Assembly (NCBI GenBank): GCA_002150815.3
Contig: NDFF03000388.1
Span: 124,001-188,000, forward strand
Length of the DNA: 64,000 nt
Direction of reading: 5' to 3'
Source: Grammothele lineata
Lineage: Eukaryota > Basidiomycota > Agaricomycetes > Polyporales > Polyporaceae
Part shown: positions 1 through 12,923 of the stretch, piece after piece
Numbering within the stretch: position 1 is the stretch's first letter
How the letters are laid out: each line of letters starts with the position of its first letter
Made by a program: the position numbers and the translations under genes
The notes under the pieces: generated by a model
Database searches by the model: none
The model's input: the letters and a program-made list of their open reading frames with translations, nothing else
What the model was told of the DNA's origin: nothing

Positions 1-12
1 GCGGGACTAAGT

Positions 13-850
13 TTGGACGGCGACCGGCACCGTGGCCAGGCATGGCGGGCGAAGTCCACCTGGTCAAAGTACACGGCAATGAAGAAGCGGAGTACGAGAC
101 GAGCGCCGCACGCGTGCTCTCCCTGCGCAGGAGCATCATTCGATAGCGTCTCCGCCAGAGAACCGTCCGCAAAGAGGATGCGGATCCGGGGAAAGCGTGG
201 GCCCTTGAGGTATTAGGCGACGATGGGTGAGAGGGCTGGAGAATGACTCGATCAGAGCTTCGCTGCACACACACGCACAAACTTGGGAGGTTGAGAACGA
301 GGCGCAGAGGGAAGGGCCTCACTGTCATTAGCTGATGAACGGCTCGATCCAGTAAGTACTTGTACGAAGTGGTCTCGTCCCCAGACGTGTTAGTACTCGC
401 ACCTCACCACCGCAGATAACACTTTGCGGTGGTGGGGTGCGACATCATACGGATGGGTACGAGACCAGTACGAAGAGGCGCAGACGGGGACGCGGGATGA
501 GGAGCAACTTCATTTTCTCATGGAAGCTTTCGGTGGAACCTACGACCATATTTTATCCCACAGCACAACAAGGGAACAGCGCAAAGCGGACGTACCAACG
601 CTACTTAGAAACAGAAGCTCATCGGTTCGCTCGGCATCGGGACGTGCAGGCGCTCCACTGGCACGATCCGCGGAGTGGCTCCGCGCGTCTACTCGATGAA
701 CCGGCGGTATCTGAGTGGCAGCTCCGCGTTCGTCGGCGTCGACCGCGGACACCGATGTCATTAGTCTCAGAGTTACTGGAGCTGGAGGAACCGGGGTTGA
801 GAACGTTGAGACCTGAGGTCTTGAAGGGGCAGCGCCTTGAGGCACCGATA
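13..850 (-). pseudogene. LONRF-type pseudogene, 3' fragment (part A)
   Basis: This stretch matches, in the same order and orientation, the 3' part of the intact LONRF-type gene at about 18.44-19.26 kb. Recognisable blocks are the final exon (near 20-200), the exon holding the basic RLRLRLVVHW-type segment (near 430-510) and the start of the large LON exon (near 600-850). The reading frame is broken by many substitutions and indels. The last exon, which in the intact gene ends in FSGGCVIS, here reads FSGGDAIE before the stop, so the C-terminal cysteine is gone. The next part of the same gene resumes at about 5.43 kb. Intron sequence is still present, so this is a DNA-level duplicate and not a reverse-transcribed copy. 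The left edge of the window may truncate it. Confidence 0.75.
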
Positions 851-860
851 AGTCTATAGT

Positions 861-1602
861 AAGCCCATAACGGTTGCGGCATGACATCGAACTCTGAGGG
901 CTCCGCGATCCTCGCCAGTGCAACTAGCCCCTCCTCTCTCGCTCGGCCAATAGCGGTGTTTCCAGGCTGCGTCTGGCTCGCCGTGGTATTGCAATAGGGT
1001 CGAAAGCGATAACACTGAAATGGGGGCTTGGGGATTCGCGGACGCTTGGGACGTGGTAGCGAAGTTGGCCATCGATCGGACCCGCACGTGACGCTGCTCG
1101 CGAGCACCAATATTTGTCAGTCTCGAGCTAGAGCTCTGCCAGTGCCAGGATTAGGCCCGCGTGGCCAGCCTCTCGTTCTTCGTACCTCAGAAGAGGGGCT
1201 AGTACGACCGAAGAGAGGGGGTGCAGAGGTCTACCGTGGGAACGTCGCGCGGATTTTTCTACCACTCGACGTCAACGTGGTTGGCTACGTGTACGCCAAG
1301 ATGAATATCGCCAAGTGTTACAAGTGGTTTGTCGCCTGTCTCAAGATCGTTGACACGTCGAAGCCAAGGAACTCGGGTGTGCAACACTATCCCCTCTTCT
1401 ACTCTGCTTCTTGACGAAGGAAGTACTATAGAGCTAGTTTAGTATCACTTACTTACCTTACATTTTACTTCCTTCTTACGATACGACTCGTCCATAGTCA
1501 AGGGCTGTAAGCCCGTCTAGTCTTCACTGTGATATACCGCATTAGGCACACGGCGCTTATCGCCCGCTAGCATATTCTCTCGTTCTCGCTCTCGAGGAGA
1601 CC
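861..1602. other. No recognisable gene
   Basis: The short open frames here carry no family motif, and I see no splice pattern joining them. A pyrimidine-rich stretch starts at about 1560 and leads into the direct repeat at 1603. Confidence 0.5.
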
Positions 1603-1715
1603 ACGTCCGCACTAACGCGTCCGTGACTCCTCAGGTACGCTATACGCTCCCTACTCGCTCTCTAGTCCCTAATGCTAATGCATACGTCCGCACTAACGCG
1701 TCCGTGACTCCTCAG
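1603..1715. repeat. 32-bp direct repeat
   Basis: The same 32-base unit, beginning ACGTCCGCACTAACGCGTCC, occurs at 1603-1634 and again at 1684-1715, with 49 bases between the two copies. The flanks are CT-rich. No further copy was noticed in the window, so it looks like a local duplication and not a dispersed element. Confidence 0.85.
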
Positions 1716-1884
1716 TCGCGTCTCCTCGCTCGCCCTCGCCCGATCCCTGTTCCGTGCTCGCTCTCGCCCCGTCGCCCGACCTCGTCCCACGGTCCCCCGT
1801 CGTCTCTCGGCCACTGCCTCCGTTGTGACTTCTCCCTGAAAAGTGTTTTTCCTCGTCGCTCCCTACATCAAGAACCGGTAAAAA

Positions 1885-2620
1885 ACCGTAATCGCCGAGA
1901 CACAACCGTTGAGAAGCTCTTTGAACAGTAATCGTGGGTCTTTCCAGATTCTTCTCAACTCCCACAGGCGTCTTGGGACGTATGCCGAAACATGCCGTGT
2001 TGATCACCACCTTTGGGAGACGGTCACGAATATCCTCGATTTCCACCTCCCCAACATTACCACCGAGCTCTGGCAGGGACATGTGCTCGATCAGCAACAC
2101 GCAGAACACGTTCAAGGGGGTGGTACCGACGGCCGTGGTTGTTCTTTCCTCGAGCCTAGCATCATTCATTCTCGATTCATTCACGTCATTTTCCAGAGCC
2201 ATCAACATCCGTCAACATAGATTCCAGAACGGCGAGTCACAATTTTCCAACCTCCTGCGATGTACCATTCATGTCGAGAGAAGGCACGCTCGGAGCAATT
2301 ATCGGCGAATAACGCATGTGCGTTCTCATTCGCTTTGTTATACTGTATCATAGGTCAAGCTGCTGCGTACGATTCCTCTCAGCTTGGCTACAATGGTGCA
2401 GCGAAGGATCTGTCCGGCTACAGCGACGACTCGGATGACGGCGTCTCGCGGAACTTCGAAGATCTGCCCACTTTCGCGGCCGCCGCACTCTGACTATACA
2501 ACTTGTGGCCACAAGTCCTAGATACTGATGCCACCGTCCGCCCCTGCTACCACTCAAAGAGGCCAAGGTTAATATGGGAATTCAGTTCAAGGATGTCACT
2601 TATGGTATTTTGACGGTTAT
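1885..2620 (+). pseudogene. Glucose-6-phosphate dehydrogenase pseudogene, short copy
   Basis: This is a badly decayed fragment of glucose-6-phosphate dehydrogenase, the NADP-dependent first enzyme of the oxidative pentose phosphate pathway. It parallels the longer copy at 6.9-8.5 kb. Visible pieces are TVEKLF near 1900 (the family's VEKPFG segment), a broken [14 protein letters not shown] segment near 2080-2145, the segment after the methionine-rich helix near 2250-2340, and KVNMGIQFKDVTYGIL near 2566-2615. The N-terminal NADP-binding part and the C-terminal third are missing, and the pieces lie in different frames. Intron-like sequence remains between the blocks. It lies inside the block that interrupts the LONRF pseudogene. 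Confidence 0.65.
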
Positions 2621-3700
2621 CTGAGGAATACAGCACGAACGTAGGGACCGGCTACAGCGTGTAGTGGTGAATCCGGGTGATGGACGGGCGAATTACAACC
2701 CACCGGCGCTGCAGTAATCTGGGATTGTCCTGTAGATACCTATCTCTCCAATACTTTCAAGCCCTCCCATAGCCCACATACTTCCCAACCCCTGCCACCC
2801 TTCTGTCTCAAGCTCGGTGCAGCGTTGGTCTGTATACGAGCCGATGATGTATAGAGGATCCAACTTCATTCGTTCCCGCTTCCGTCTCTCCTAGGAGGAC
2901 GGCAGCGGGAGGATCGTTAATGAAGCGCAGAATAACAACCGGGGCCCTCGTTGGAGCCGCGAACCAGCCTGGCCCGCGTTCCCAACGCGGGCTTACCGCC
3001 CCTTACTTTATCTCCGCCCAGACTTTGCTTCTACCAGGGGACCAGAGGAAGAAGCTCGTCCGCCTGCCGGACGTGGTCGCTTGCTTTCTACGGGGGTAGA
3101 CACGATGCGTGTCCGTGAATATGCAGAACGGGTTACGCGCCCCCTATACTGTGCCTGCGCGCGCTTCGGAATGTTAATGGACTAAGATATTCGTAAGCAG
3201 AGGCAGTATAATGAAGGAGAGGGAGTAGTAGCAGTAGGATCTGCTGGTCGATGCAACTGCTTCCTTCTCGGGGGTGTCGCGCGTGTGGATAGGATAGAGG
3301 GCGTGGAAGGCGTCGCATGTAGTCCCTTCGTGGGACGGTCCCAGGTGTCAGTGGATCGAGGATTTCGTGAGCGGAGGTTGTAGGAAGATATAAGGCTAGG
3401 GGCTGGTTTCAATGCTGGATGCCGTCGCTTGGGAGTCTCCGTGCGTGTACTAGTGCGCGTGGGTGGGACCGAGGTGTTATCGATCTCACGCTTCTGCTTG
3501 TGATTATGAACGTTTGAAGAGATGTTATTGGCTGCGAGAGGGTATGGTTCAATGGAATCCATAGGCTGCACTACAGGAGACTCTGCTAAGACGGATCTGG
3601 ACGTCGAGGCATGATCGGCCCGGGGTTAGCAAGATGGCAGAGGTCTCATAGTGGCGAGCCAATGGTGTTGAAGCGCGTCAGTGCGGGACATGCGCTTCGA
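2621..3700. other. No recognisable gene
   Basis: Only short frames without motifs are present. The stretch separates the short G6PD fragment from kinase fragment C. I see no coding or structural RNA signal in it. Confidence 0.5.
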
Positions 3701-3710
3701 GGGGTCTTCT

Positions 3711-4191
<481 letters not shown>

Positions 4192-4369
4192 TTAGAATCT
4201 CTTTTCGAGAAGGGGCTATATTTGGGCTGTATCATGCCTGACGTCCCGATCCAACGGGCAATACGTAGGCTTGATTGGTGGGCGGTACGGTTAGGCAGAG
4301 ATGGCCTGACGGCAACTTGAACTGTATTGGTAGTATATACGTACAAAGTGGGCATGGTGGATGGTTAGT

Positions 4370-4750
4370 GGTAACAGATACACGCACACGCTTGTATACG
4401 CGCGTGCTTAGTGTGAACGACTTCTAGAAGGGGCAGTATGATTGACGAGAAGGTGGTGAGAGGAAGGGGATGAGCACGGACGAGGAGAGGGATGCTACAT
4501 ACAATATCAGAATCGGGCGGGTGCCACGATGCATACCAAGGCGCTGGGCGGGAGGGCGGGTGAAGCGTACGTACATAGAACGATGCCGTCTGGCAGGACA
4601 CGTAATGCGTACGTAACAGACCGGGCCTTCGCAGTTCTCCGCGGGGCGACAGTTGGGCCGGGGTGAGAGGGAGGGCGGCTATGACCCGCCAGTAGCAGTC
4701 GATATGTCTTTGAGGATCTTCCTGGAGAGTGGGATCGAGAAGGTCCATGC
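4370..4750. repeat. Duplicated spacer, left copy
   Basis: This non-coding stretch matches 17.99-18.42 kb in the same orientation, with scattered substitutions and indels. Shared marks are the palindromic ACGCGCGTGCTTAGTGT near 4398 (near 18097 in the other copy), a stretch around GGGATGAGCACG, and the ACCGGGCCTTC block near 4619 (near 18386). In the right copy the spacer lies between a kinase fragment and the intact LONRF-type gene, which shows that kinase, spacer and LONRF were duplicated together. Confidence 0.7.
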
Positions 4751-4814
4751 CTGAATGTGAATTAGTCAGTCTCTGAAATTGACGCTTGAGAAGAATTGTT
4801 TGACATTCCTTAGA

Positions 4815-5230
4815 GAGTTCTGACTAAAAAGGAATGCTGTTCCAACAAACGATTGCGGGAGCATTCAAGGTCTGCTCCCCGCCGTAATACCGCCGCGGAC
4901 AAGCCTGTGGAGATCTCTCGGACACAGGGAAAGGCGTGGAAACGGAGACAGACGCGCATCGCTCCCAGAGTTGCATCCAAACTCCAGCTATGGACAACTT
5001 GATAGTAGTCTGCATCACGATTGCCGCCACCGCTACACGCCTCGGGCGCCGCATATCCCATCAAACCACACTATGTCACGAGTTAGATGCAGTCGTGAGT
5101 GAGCTTCACAAGGCTAAAGTTTGAGGGGTTGTCTTTCTGCGGATCGTCGTACGTCAAGAGGACCTTTGCAGACTTGAGACCCTGGTAAGTAATGATTGGC
5201 TATGAAAGCACTAGAGGAAGGATATCAGAA
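4815..5230 (-). pseudogene. Chk2-like kinase pseudogene, fragment D
   Basis: This is a second broken kinase C-lobe next to fragment C. Reading leftward, the catalytic loop is reduced to ITYQGLKSAKVLLTYDDPQ (in place of HRDLKPENVLLTSDDP). A stop-ridden stretch follows, then GYAAPEACSGGGN (the APE motif) and VVHSWSLDATLGAMRVC (the DSWSLG helix). The catalytic aspartate and the DFG motif cannot be found. The segment ends in short frames around LSAAVLRRGADLE. It lies between the duplicated spacer and the second LONRF pseudogene part. Two different kinase fragments so close together imply at least two rounds of duplication. Confidence 0.65.
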
Positions 5231-5429
5231 GAGCAAGCATAGCAATACAGCCCTGCATACCGCAAGGGCGTCGTAAAGTTCGTACGAGACACACTTAGTC
5301 TCTGAGTCTACCACCTCTCCAATATGTAGAACATGATGATTAGAGGCACTGAACTGCGTCAACAAAAGGGCTCACCCAGGCTACACCAGTGGCAACGTTG
5401 AAAGTTTATAGCTGTGAACGCGTCTGCAG

Positions 5430-6010
5430 CGTGCCCTCGGACTGGGGCTTGGTGGTCGCGGAGAGGGCTACAACGAGGAAGCCGAGGGAGTCTACAACAT
5501 CGCCATCGTGGGTGGAAAAGACATGGCGGCGGCAGCAGCGGCCGCATTGACTGCCGCTGTCAAAGGCGCGGGCTCCGAACGAAATCTGGCCCCAACGCCT
5601 GCCCCGTCGACGTTGTCGTTGTGGCCATTGCAGCTGGCGTTCGCGTTCAACGTTCAAGGCTGACCCTACGGAAGAGGTGTACTGGGCCCCACCTCGGCAG
5701 ATACGCCACCCTCCTCCGGCGGCAAGCCATCCAGCTCCTCCTCGTAACCTTCGATGCGCTCTACGCGCGCGACCATCGACCCATGCATCCGGCGATCCAT
5801 GATCTCGAACCGCCGCGTGCCCCACGTCTCCACAAAGCTCCTCCCGTTAGGCAATATTTGCACGTTCCTAATCTGAAACTTGAAGGATCGCCCCGTAGTC
5901 GTGGCCCGTACTGCTGCTCGTCCCGTGCGTGACGGCGGGCACCGGTGCGACGGAAGCGCCGTTCTGAAACAACGGTTTGGGGAATCCGAGCAGCGTCACA
6001 GCATCAACCA
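5430..6010 (-). pseudogene. LONRF-type pseudogene, LON-domain fragment (part B)
   Basis: This stretch matches the LON-domain exon of the intact gene at about 19.26-19.99 kb in the same orientation. The best block is MQILPNGRSFVETWGTRRFE followed by MVARVERIEGYEEELDGLPP (minus strand, 5860-5710), against MLPDGRSFVETWGTWRFR and MVARVERIEDYEEEMDGPLP in the intact gene. Frameshifts and stops break the frame on both sides, and the RING exons are absent. Its start (about 19.26 kb in intact-gene coordinates) is almost exactly where part A at the left edge stops, so parts A and B form one pseudogene that has been split. Confidence 0.8.
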
Positions 6011-6904
6011 GTACTTGTAGGATTTAAGCGAGGCTAGCGTGTATGACGCTAGTGAGGGTCAAATCGTCGATAGCTGGATGCACTCACATATCGACACGCG
6101 ACGGTCAAGCTCGGACAGCCAGGGCAGCTCAGGGCACATATCGCGAGGCTGCTGTGATCGATGTCAGGAGGAGTTGAACGCTGCCCTTCTGGTGAGTACT
6201 TGAGATGCGACGCGCGCGGGAGGCCTATGAACCCTCTCCTGTATCCATATTGCGATGCGTGCGCGCGTCGAATTCAAAGTGGTGGAAGCGGAGAGGCAGA
6301 CGTTGGTCCTGTAACGCGGCGAGGAGAATGTCCGCGGGTTTAGTTCAACAGGACGCGAGAGTAGCAAGCGAAGGCGGGTTGAAGATACAGATGGAGAGAC
6401 GTTGAGGTGATTGGAGAGAGAGAGGGGGGGGGGACATATTGTGAATTCGGGGGGAAGAATATGGGGGAAGACTGGGGAGCACGGCTTCTTGTCGAGGCTT
6501 GGGTTGCAGGCCAAAGTCGATCCCGGAACTTTTCAAGGGTAACAACGTGCGGTGACTGAGTGGAGAGCATGTGAGAAACTGAGAGACAGCAGTTGCAAGC
6601 GGGTAGGGGTCGGGGACAGGCGTTATGTGGACGGTGTGTAGTGAGTGGCCTGTGAGGCCACTCGCAAAGGTGCGGAGACAGGCAAGTCGGAAGTTGGCAG
6701 AGGAGTCCTGAGGCTGAGGCGGACGACTCCGACCTCTTGTCACAAGGCCGCCCGGTGGACTGGCGCCGAACCCTGTCGACGCCTAGAAATCTCTTCTGCG
6801 CCGCTCTCCCGTTTTTCTTTGGTCCATCAGCTCTGTCACCACTTCCCGCCCCTCAGGCCTTACCCTCTATCACACGGGATTCCCACCCCGCGATGCCAAA
6901 ATAA
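6011..6904. other. No recognisable gene
   Basis: A weak continuation of the LONRF similarity may extend to about 6080. After that I see only short unrelated frames, including an A/G-rich run with nine consecutive G near 6425. The last 150 bases are the upstream flank of the G6PD pseudogene. Confidence 0.45.
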
Positions 6905-6924
6905 TTGACTACGCGCGCACCAAG

Positions 6925-8450
6925 ATGGACACCCCAGAGTACCACAAGCAGATCAGCTCCTACCTCGAAGTAACCAACCCAGCCAAGCCGCGATCGCAGA
7001 GCTCAAGGAATTCTGCTCATAACTTCTCGCCGGGCCCCTCCTTCGAGAGCCTCTGCAGGATCCTCGAAGCCGGCTGCCAGAGCAAGGAGTGTCATGGCGT
7101 CGTCTACACTGTTCTCCCCCAAAGCATGTTCGTCCCCGTCGCCCGGCTCCTTCAAGAGCCACGCTACCCGACGAGGGGCAAGACTTTGATCACTGTCGAG
7201 AAGCTGTTTGGGAATGACCTTAGGTCTGTCTCTGTTCCCCTCGGCCCTCTGAAGAAGCGCTAAACTGAGGACAAGACGTTCCGTATCGATCATTACCTCG
7301 AGAAGTCTGAAGGAAATGGTGAACAACATCCTCGTTCTTCGCTTTGCTAACGTCGCCCCCAGCTCCTACTGTGACAATAGCTCGATCAGCAACGTGTAGA
7401 TCACGTTCAAGGAGCCGCTTGGCACCGACGGCCATGGTGTCTACTTCGACAAGTTCGGCATCATTCGTGGTCGTTTCCCGAACCGTGAGTATTCATCGTA
7501 ACCCATTCGACGCACAACTTTTAGTCATGCTTGACTCACCTCCTGTACGCAAATCTAGATGTGCTGTGCTCTGTGTCCTGACGATGAAGCGCTCCACCTC
7601 GTTTTCAACCGAGGGTGTTCATGACGAGAGGGTACGCTCGGAGCGATTGTCTGCATCTCGCACGTCTTCATTCGTTTTGTCATCTCACAGGTTAGCGTGC
7701 TACGTGTCATTCCTTCCATTGAACGCCACGACGCTGCTTTGGCAGTGCGTCGCGATAAATGGCAGACCCGGCTACCTCAACGACGACACTGTCCCACCGA
7801 TCTCGGTTTGTCCCACACCACGTTTTGGATTCACAACCCACGGTGGGAAGAGGCCCCTTTCATCCTCAGAGTGAACAACGGTATATTTCGTTTGCGGGTT
7901 CCTACATCACGCGCAAACTCACCAACTCCTTCATCTCTCCTTGCCATCCTCAACACGGAATTAAGCTAAGGTGAACTAGTAGTTCAAGGACGTTACACAA
8001 GGCACTTTAAGGAGATTTCCTGCAAGGAGATCGTGATCCGTATCCAACCCTCCGAGGTCGTTTACCTCAAGCTGAAGACGAAGACCCCTAGACTCTACAT
8101 GCGCGCGATCCCGACTGGGATGGACTTGATATGCAAGCGCCGGCTCGAGGAGGCAAAGATCCCGGAGCCATACGAGGGACAGATCCTTAACCCTCTTCGC
8201 AGTGACCGCTCGGACTTTGTCCGTGGCGACGAGCTCGACTCTGCGTTGAAGGTGCGTAGCGTACATCGTTGTTGTTTTGGGGGACACAAACTCATGGAAC
8301 GTTTTGTGCCTCTACAGATCTTCACGCCCATCTTACACTAGATAGAGGGCAAGAGCAGTCCCTTATCCGCACGGCGCGGGGCCCAAGGGAGCTCGACTCG
8401 TTCATCGGCAAGAACTCACGGCCCCAAGCGCATCGTCCCATACTAGTAAG
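6925..8450 (+). pseudogene. Glucose-6-phosphate dehydrogenase pseudogene, long copy
   Basis: Most of a fungal glucose-6-phosphate dehydrogenase can be followed here from start to near the end, but in several frames. It opens with MDTPEYHKQISSYLEV at 6925. Then come [117 protein letters not shown], and a last block after a well-formed intron (8251-8319) reading IFTPILH, stop, IEGK. That stop replaces the glutamine or tryptophan usual in this family. Internal frameshifts occur before 7020 and around 7290 and 7700, and a stop interrupts the FKDVTQG segment near 7980. The introns are kept, so the copy arose from genomic DNA. A working copy must lie elsewhere in the genome. Confidence 0.88.
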
Positions 8451-10519
8451 CACCCACGCTCGTATACATTTCCGTGCGGACTTGGTTGACTCATCGCGTC
8501 GTGCGCGCTTTTTTTCTCCCTCTTACGTATACAGCACGTAGCCAGCAATGAACGTCTCTGCTCTAATCGGTTGCGTCCGACGGGTCGATCGGGTCCGACT
8601 GGAGCGGCGGGGTGCGGTGAGGGTATATGAGTAGGGCGGTCGGAAGAAGACCAAGGAAGTTTGGAATAGTCAATGCTCACAGGCGAGCGGACGACACCAG
8701 CGCGCGAACAAGACACCCATCCCGCAGTTTTTGGCGGCCTTCGGTGCGGGCGGTCCACACCTTCGAGTCCTACCTGTAAGTTCACATCTCCGCGCCCTGA
8801 TCCGTGTGCTTGTCGATATGAAAAAATGGATTGGAGGGATAGGCGTTGAGTACTTGAGCGTGATTAGTGGCTGAGATCTGGCCCTCGCAAGCTCCGACGT
8901 CGACAGGTGTAGCAGGGGAAAGGGACGGGTCGTAAAGCCGGAATGAGCCGAAGCAGGGCATGTGGGGAGCGGACACAAGAACGGGGTGCGTCCAGCGTCC
9001 TGTGGGAACGTGCGTCCACTTGGACGGCCAGACAGTGTGGGTGTGGCGAGTGACGGAAGATTCCTGGGCGGAGGTAGGGTGCGGACTGGAGGATATAGTG
9101 GGCCCAGTCGGAAGAGGCGCGGGTATGTATGGCGGCAGTGAGCAGGGAGTGGTGAAGGCTAAATGAGTTAGAGGAAAGGGCGGGAGAAAGGACGGCTTGA
9201 TAACGAGGCCTGAGGCCTGAAGTCTCAGGCTCGAGGGACCGTAGTTGTCGTAGTTGGAGGAGACGAAGCCGCGGTGCGCTTGTTGAGCGCTATGTACGCG
9301 AGGGCAGGACGTGGGCTCAATCGTCGGGCGATGTTACAGCGTGTATCGACTGTTCCGTTGTAGAAGTTATGAAAAACTGGGAGTACGAGGATGTGCTTAG
9401 GGAATGATATTGTTAAAATGTTGGGTGGGCAGTGAAAGCTTCAATCCATCCTATGTGTCGGTGAGACCTAAGAGCCACTGGGCGGGCCAATAGGCTATAT
9501 GCCTGCTACGCTTTGGACGCTACGGCGCGACGTTCTCCACCGTAGTCGTGCGGCTCTAGGAGTCACCGCTCTCTCCCGCTCGTTCTCTATCTTAACAAGT
9601 TCAGTCACAGTGATCTCCCAAAGTTATCCTTTCCCTCCCTATCCTAATCATCAGTACCTAAATACTCCTCCAAATTCTCAATAGCCACACGATATCCTAG
9701 CGCCGCCTCCTGTGAAAAAATCATGATATAGAAAATCAGGCTGACTGAAAGTGCAGAGAGACAGTAGACAAGCAAGCCTTCCAACAAGCGACAAGTTCCA
9801 CCTACAAACGTATACATAGAAATGGCCGCCTACGGTAACCAAGAAAGCCTAACATATATGATACAGCGTAGAGGAATGACTGACACCTGTCATAACAGCG
9901 TTTCTGACCAGTACCAATCGAGAAGTAAGAGACAAGTATTGGTAGGCAAGAACGGGCCACAGAGTATATAATACAAGAGCCATCATTGCCGCATGCGACG
10001 AACTTCCATCTCATCCGATAGACGCAAAATCACGGCTCCGAAGAGGAATACAAGAAACAGCGTACCTATGGAATGGTTACAATGTATGGGGTGATGATGC
10101 CAGGCAATAGGGAAGATTACATACTCACAACTCAGCGGCCTTGGTTTACGGCGGAGAGAGGGTGGGTAGAGGTAACTTTGCTCTCCTGAGCCTCGCATCC
10201 TTGGACATCCCCATCGTACCTTCTATCACTCTCGGGCTTCCCGATATACATCGCCGTGCTCCTGAACTTATCCGATGAGGAGCAGGACAAACGAAGAGGT
10301 TGTACCTTGACATCCGTCTCCACCTCCGCCCCTATCGTGGCGACTAGGGCGGGGGCGGGGGCGGGGCGATAGACACGATGTCATGCGGAACAACGGGTAT
10401 CCTCGCCGGTACCGCAGAACGGATTGGCCCACGGTCCAGATGCGGCCTTTGCGCCGCCGTCTCTTTCTTTTCTTCAAGTAATTTTTTGGTCGGCGAAGGA
10501 TTGTACCGATGCCCATGCG
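8451..10519. other. Gene-free stretch between G6PD pseudogene and FHA kinase
   Basis: About 2 kb without a recognisable gene. It includes a GC-rich direct run (GGCGGGGGCGGGGGCGGGG) near 10347 and AT-richer sequence at 9400-10000. The right end is the downstream flank of the minus-strand kinase. Short frames here have no motifs. Confidence 0.5.
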
Positions 10520-12923
10520 TCACTGGCGCAGTCGTTTACTTTCAGGGTGTGGGGAAGGTGCGGGCGTCAGTGAGGGAGAGGAGGACCTCTTCCGCTTTTT
10601 GCCCTGTGAAGGAGAAGAGGCAAAATGCGGGGTGTGTACAGGTTGCGAAGGCTCCACGTCGCAGTCTGTTTCGTGGGTCACCATTGGGGGGGAAGAGCTC
10701 GGCGTCAACGTATGATCGGGATAATAAGGTGGAAGAGGGTGTCCCAGAGCGGCGAGCCAAGAATGCATCAGGGCTTCAGGGCAAGTCATGCGCTCAGAGG
10801 GAGCTTCCCGGAGGAGTCGAGTTAGGAAATCGCGACCTGAAAATGATACAGTCAGTCCCAAGAGATGGCACGGTATGAGTGAGACAGATTTACATTCGTT
10901 GGAGAGCCCTAGTGGCTCGAGAAGGCTCCAATCAATGACGGTAGGTTTAGATTCCTGTGTGAGGATACTTTTTCCTGCGAGCCTGCAAACACGTCTCAAC
11001 TGATGGAACAGGTCTGAATATGGGACAAGGTATACGCACATCATTCCCAGAGTCACGCCCAAACTCCAGCTGTCGACGACCTGGCTGTATCCGGCCCCGC
11101 CCGTACGAACCTCAGGTGCCATATACATCTGCGTGCCACAGTATGTCTGCAGTCTTGTGTGTTTGTGCGCGAGCTTGGCGACACCGAAGTCCGCGACCTT
11201 GACCACTGGCGGATCATCGGAGGTTAAGAGTACATTCTCGGGCTTGAGGTCGCGGTGAGTGACTCCCTTGCTGTGAATGTACTAAATGAGAGGCATCGAA
11301 TGTCAGAGGAGGCGATACAGAATGAGATCGCGGAGTACTTGCCACGAGGGCATCACAAATTTGATACATAATGCCTCTGGCCTTCTCTTCTTCTATATAG
11401 GATGTCATGAGATGTTCTAAGAGGTTCTGACGAATCTTACCGAGAGTTCTAGAGCGTTGCTGGTTGAGATACGACTTGAGATTACCGCCGTCAACAAACT
11501 CCATGACGATGCCTACAGGACGTATATTAATCGGGGTGCGCCACAGCTTGAGTACTTAAACGTTGTACTTACAGATGGTACCTGCCCCTTTCTGATCATA
11601 GTCAATCCCCTCTACCATCTTCACCACATTGCGGTGGTTGAGACACGTGAGGATTTTGACCTCTCTCTGTAGGACAGCCTTGGCCACCTCACGGTCCTCC
11701 GTATAAATCGTCTTTATTGCGACACATTGCCCCGATTTTACGTCGTGCGCCTTTCGGACTTTCCCAAATGCTCCCCTGCCGAGGGTTTCACCGACATGGT
11801 ATCGACCATCTCCCATGGCGTTAGGTTCCTTCAAGCTGCTGGTGACGGTGGAACCCTCAGTGCGATGCCACAGGCGAAAGTAGAACCCTATAAATGATAT
11901 CGCATCATATTTCATGAAAAGAAGAGAACACGTAATGGTCACGGTGAAAAATAGTAGGGTCAAGGTCTGGTGAGGGTTACTCACGATCCGTATTCGTTTC
12001 AGAGAACCCGATATGGCTTCGGTCGCATAGGATATAATCTATATTCTTCGTTAATCTCTTGCCATCTACCTGCGCGTAGGCGGAGACAGTAATGGAAGAA
12101 CGTGTATACGTCAGATCTCATCCGAGCCGTAGGAGTTAGCGGAGCAAAATATCGTAGTCTCACCCATGTTCCATTCCTGCTCTTGTCAGTAATGATAGCA
12201 TTTTCCTTCTTGCGATCCCAAGATATCGTACAATGGAAGCCACCTATAGGAGGTAAGTTAATGATGAGGCCTTTGTAGCTGAAACGCAGAGCATATAGAG
12301 CATTTACTTATAGTATTATTAGACTCGTCCATGAGAGTGAGTGGTTGAAAGTCCATGTAATCTCCCCTGCCTATGCTGTAAATCTTCTCTTTATCATCAA
12401 ATTGCCATGGCGCTACAGGGTTCTGAGATTCATTTCCCAACGGCACAAGAGACCCCCATACATCGGGGTCTAGGCTTCCTTCAGGCCGTTCAGCGACACC
12501 TGGATCGTATGGCATTGTCTCGAATGCCTCGTTAGCGGAAGGGGTTGGCGGCTGGGCTGCGCATCTGAGGATTTCAAGTTCTCCGGTAATAATCTGGCAT
12601 GACACGATGTATCAGTCAGGGTGCGCTCACAACACGTCTTTGGACGGTGAAATTCGTTGAACGCACCGGCTTGAGCCCATCTGCAAAACGTGATGGTGGC
12701 CGCGCGCGGAGAGAAAGATGTAGCATAACGGCACCCATCAGCAGCCGTTCTGGATAGCTCTATGATAAAAGTTTGGCTGCCCACCTTGACGATTGACAAC
12801 TGCACGCCTGTCGTGCTGAGAAGAGAGGTGTTAGCAAGACATGCGATCATAATACGGCCCCATACCCACAGCACTTCCATCAGAGCTCGTTTTCTTCCGA
12901 AGAGTATCCACCGAGTCAGCCAT
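10520..12923 (-). CDS. Chk2/Rad53-like FHA-domain checkpoint kinase (catalytic copy, A)
   Basis: This is a Ser/Thr kinase of the Chk2/Rad53/Cds1 type, which in other eukaryotes is switched on by ATM/ATR after DNA damage. After a poorly defined N-terminus (start suggested at 12923, MADSVDTLRK), an FHA domain begins at DVWGSLVPLG (12.5 kb) and carries IYSIGR, SGFHCTISW and RNGTWVDGKRL across three exons. The kinase domain starts at RYHVGETLGRGAFGKV (11.8 kb) with VAIK, then MEFVDGGNLKSYL, the catalytic loop VTHRDLKPEN, VADFGVAKL, YMAPE and VDSWSLG. The end holds a KKRKR nuclear signal. All junctions I could follow stay in frame. It faces the pseudokinase copy at 13.67 kb and shares a 180-nt identical stretch with it. 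Only the first exon or two are uncertain. Confidence 0.85.
10861..11040 (-). repeat. Inverted identical tract shared with 15452-15631
   Basis: These 180 bases are the exact reverse complement of 15452-15631. The tract covers part of the kinase C-lobe exon and the beginning of the next intron. Similarity continues leftward for a further 120 bases with seven differences, all of them transitions, and then drops sharply. Confidence 0.9.
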
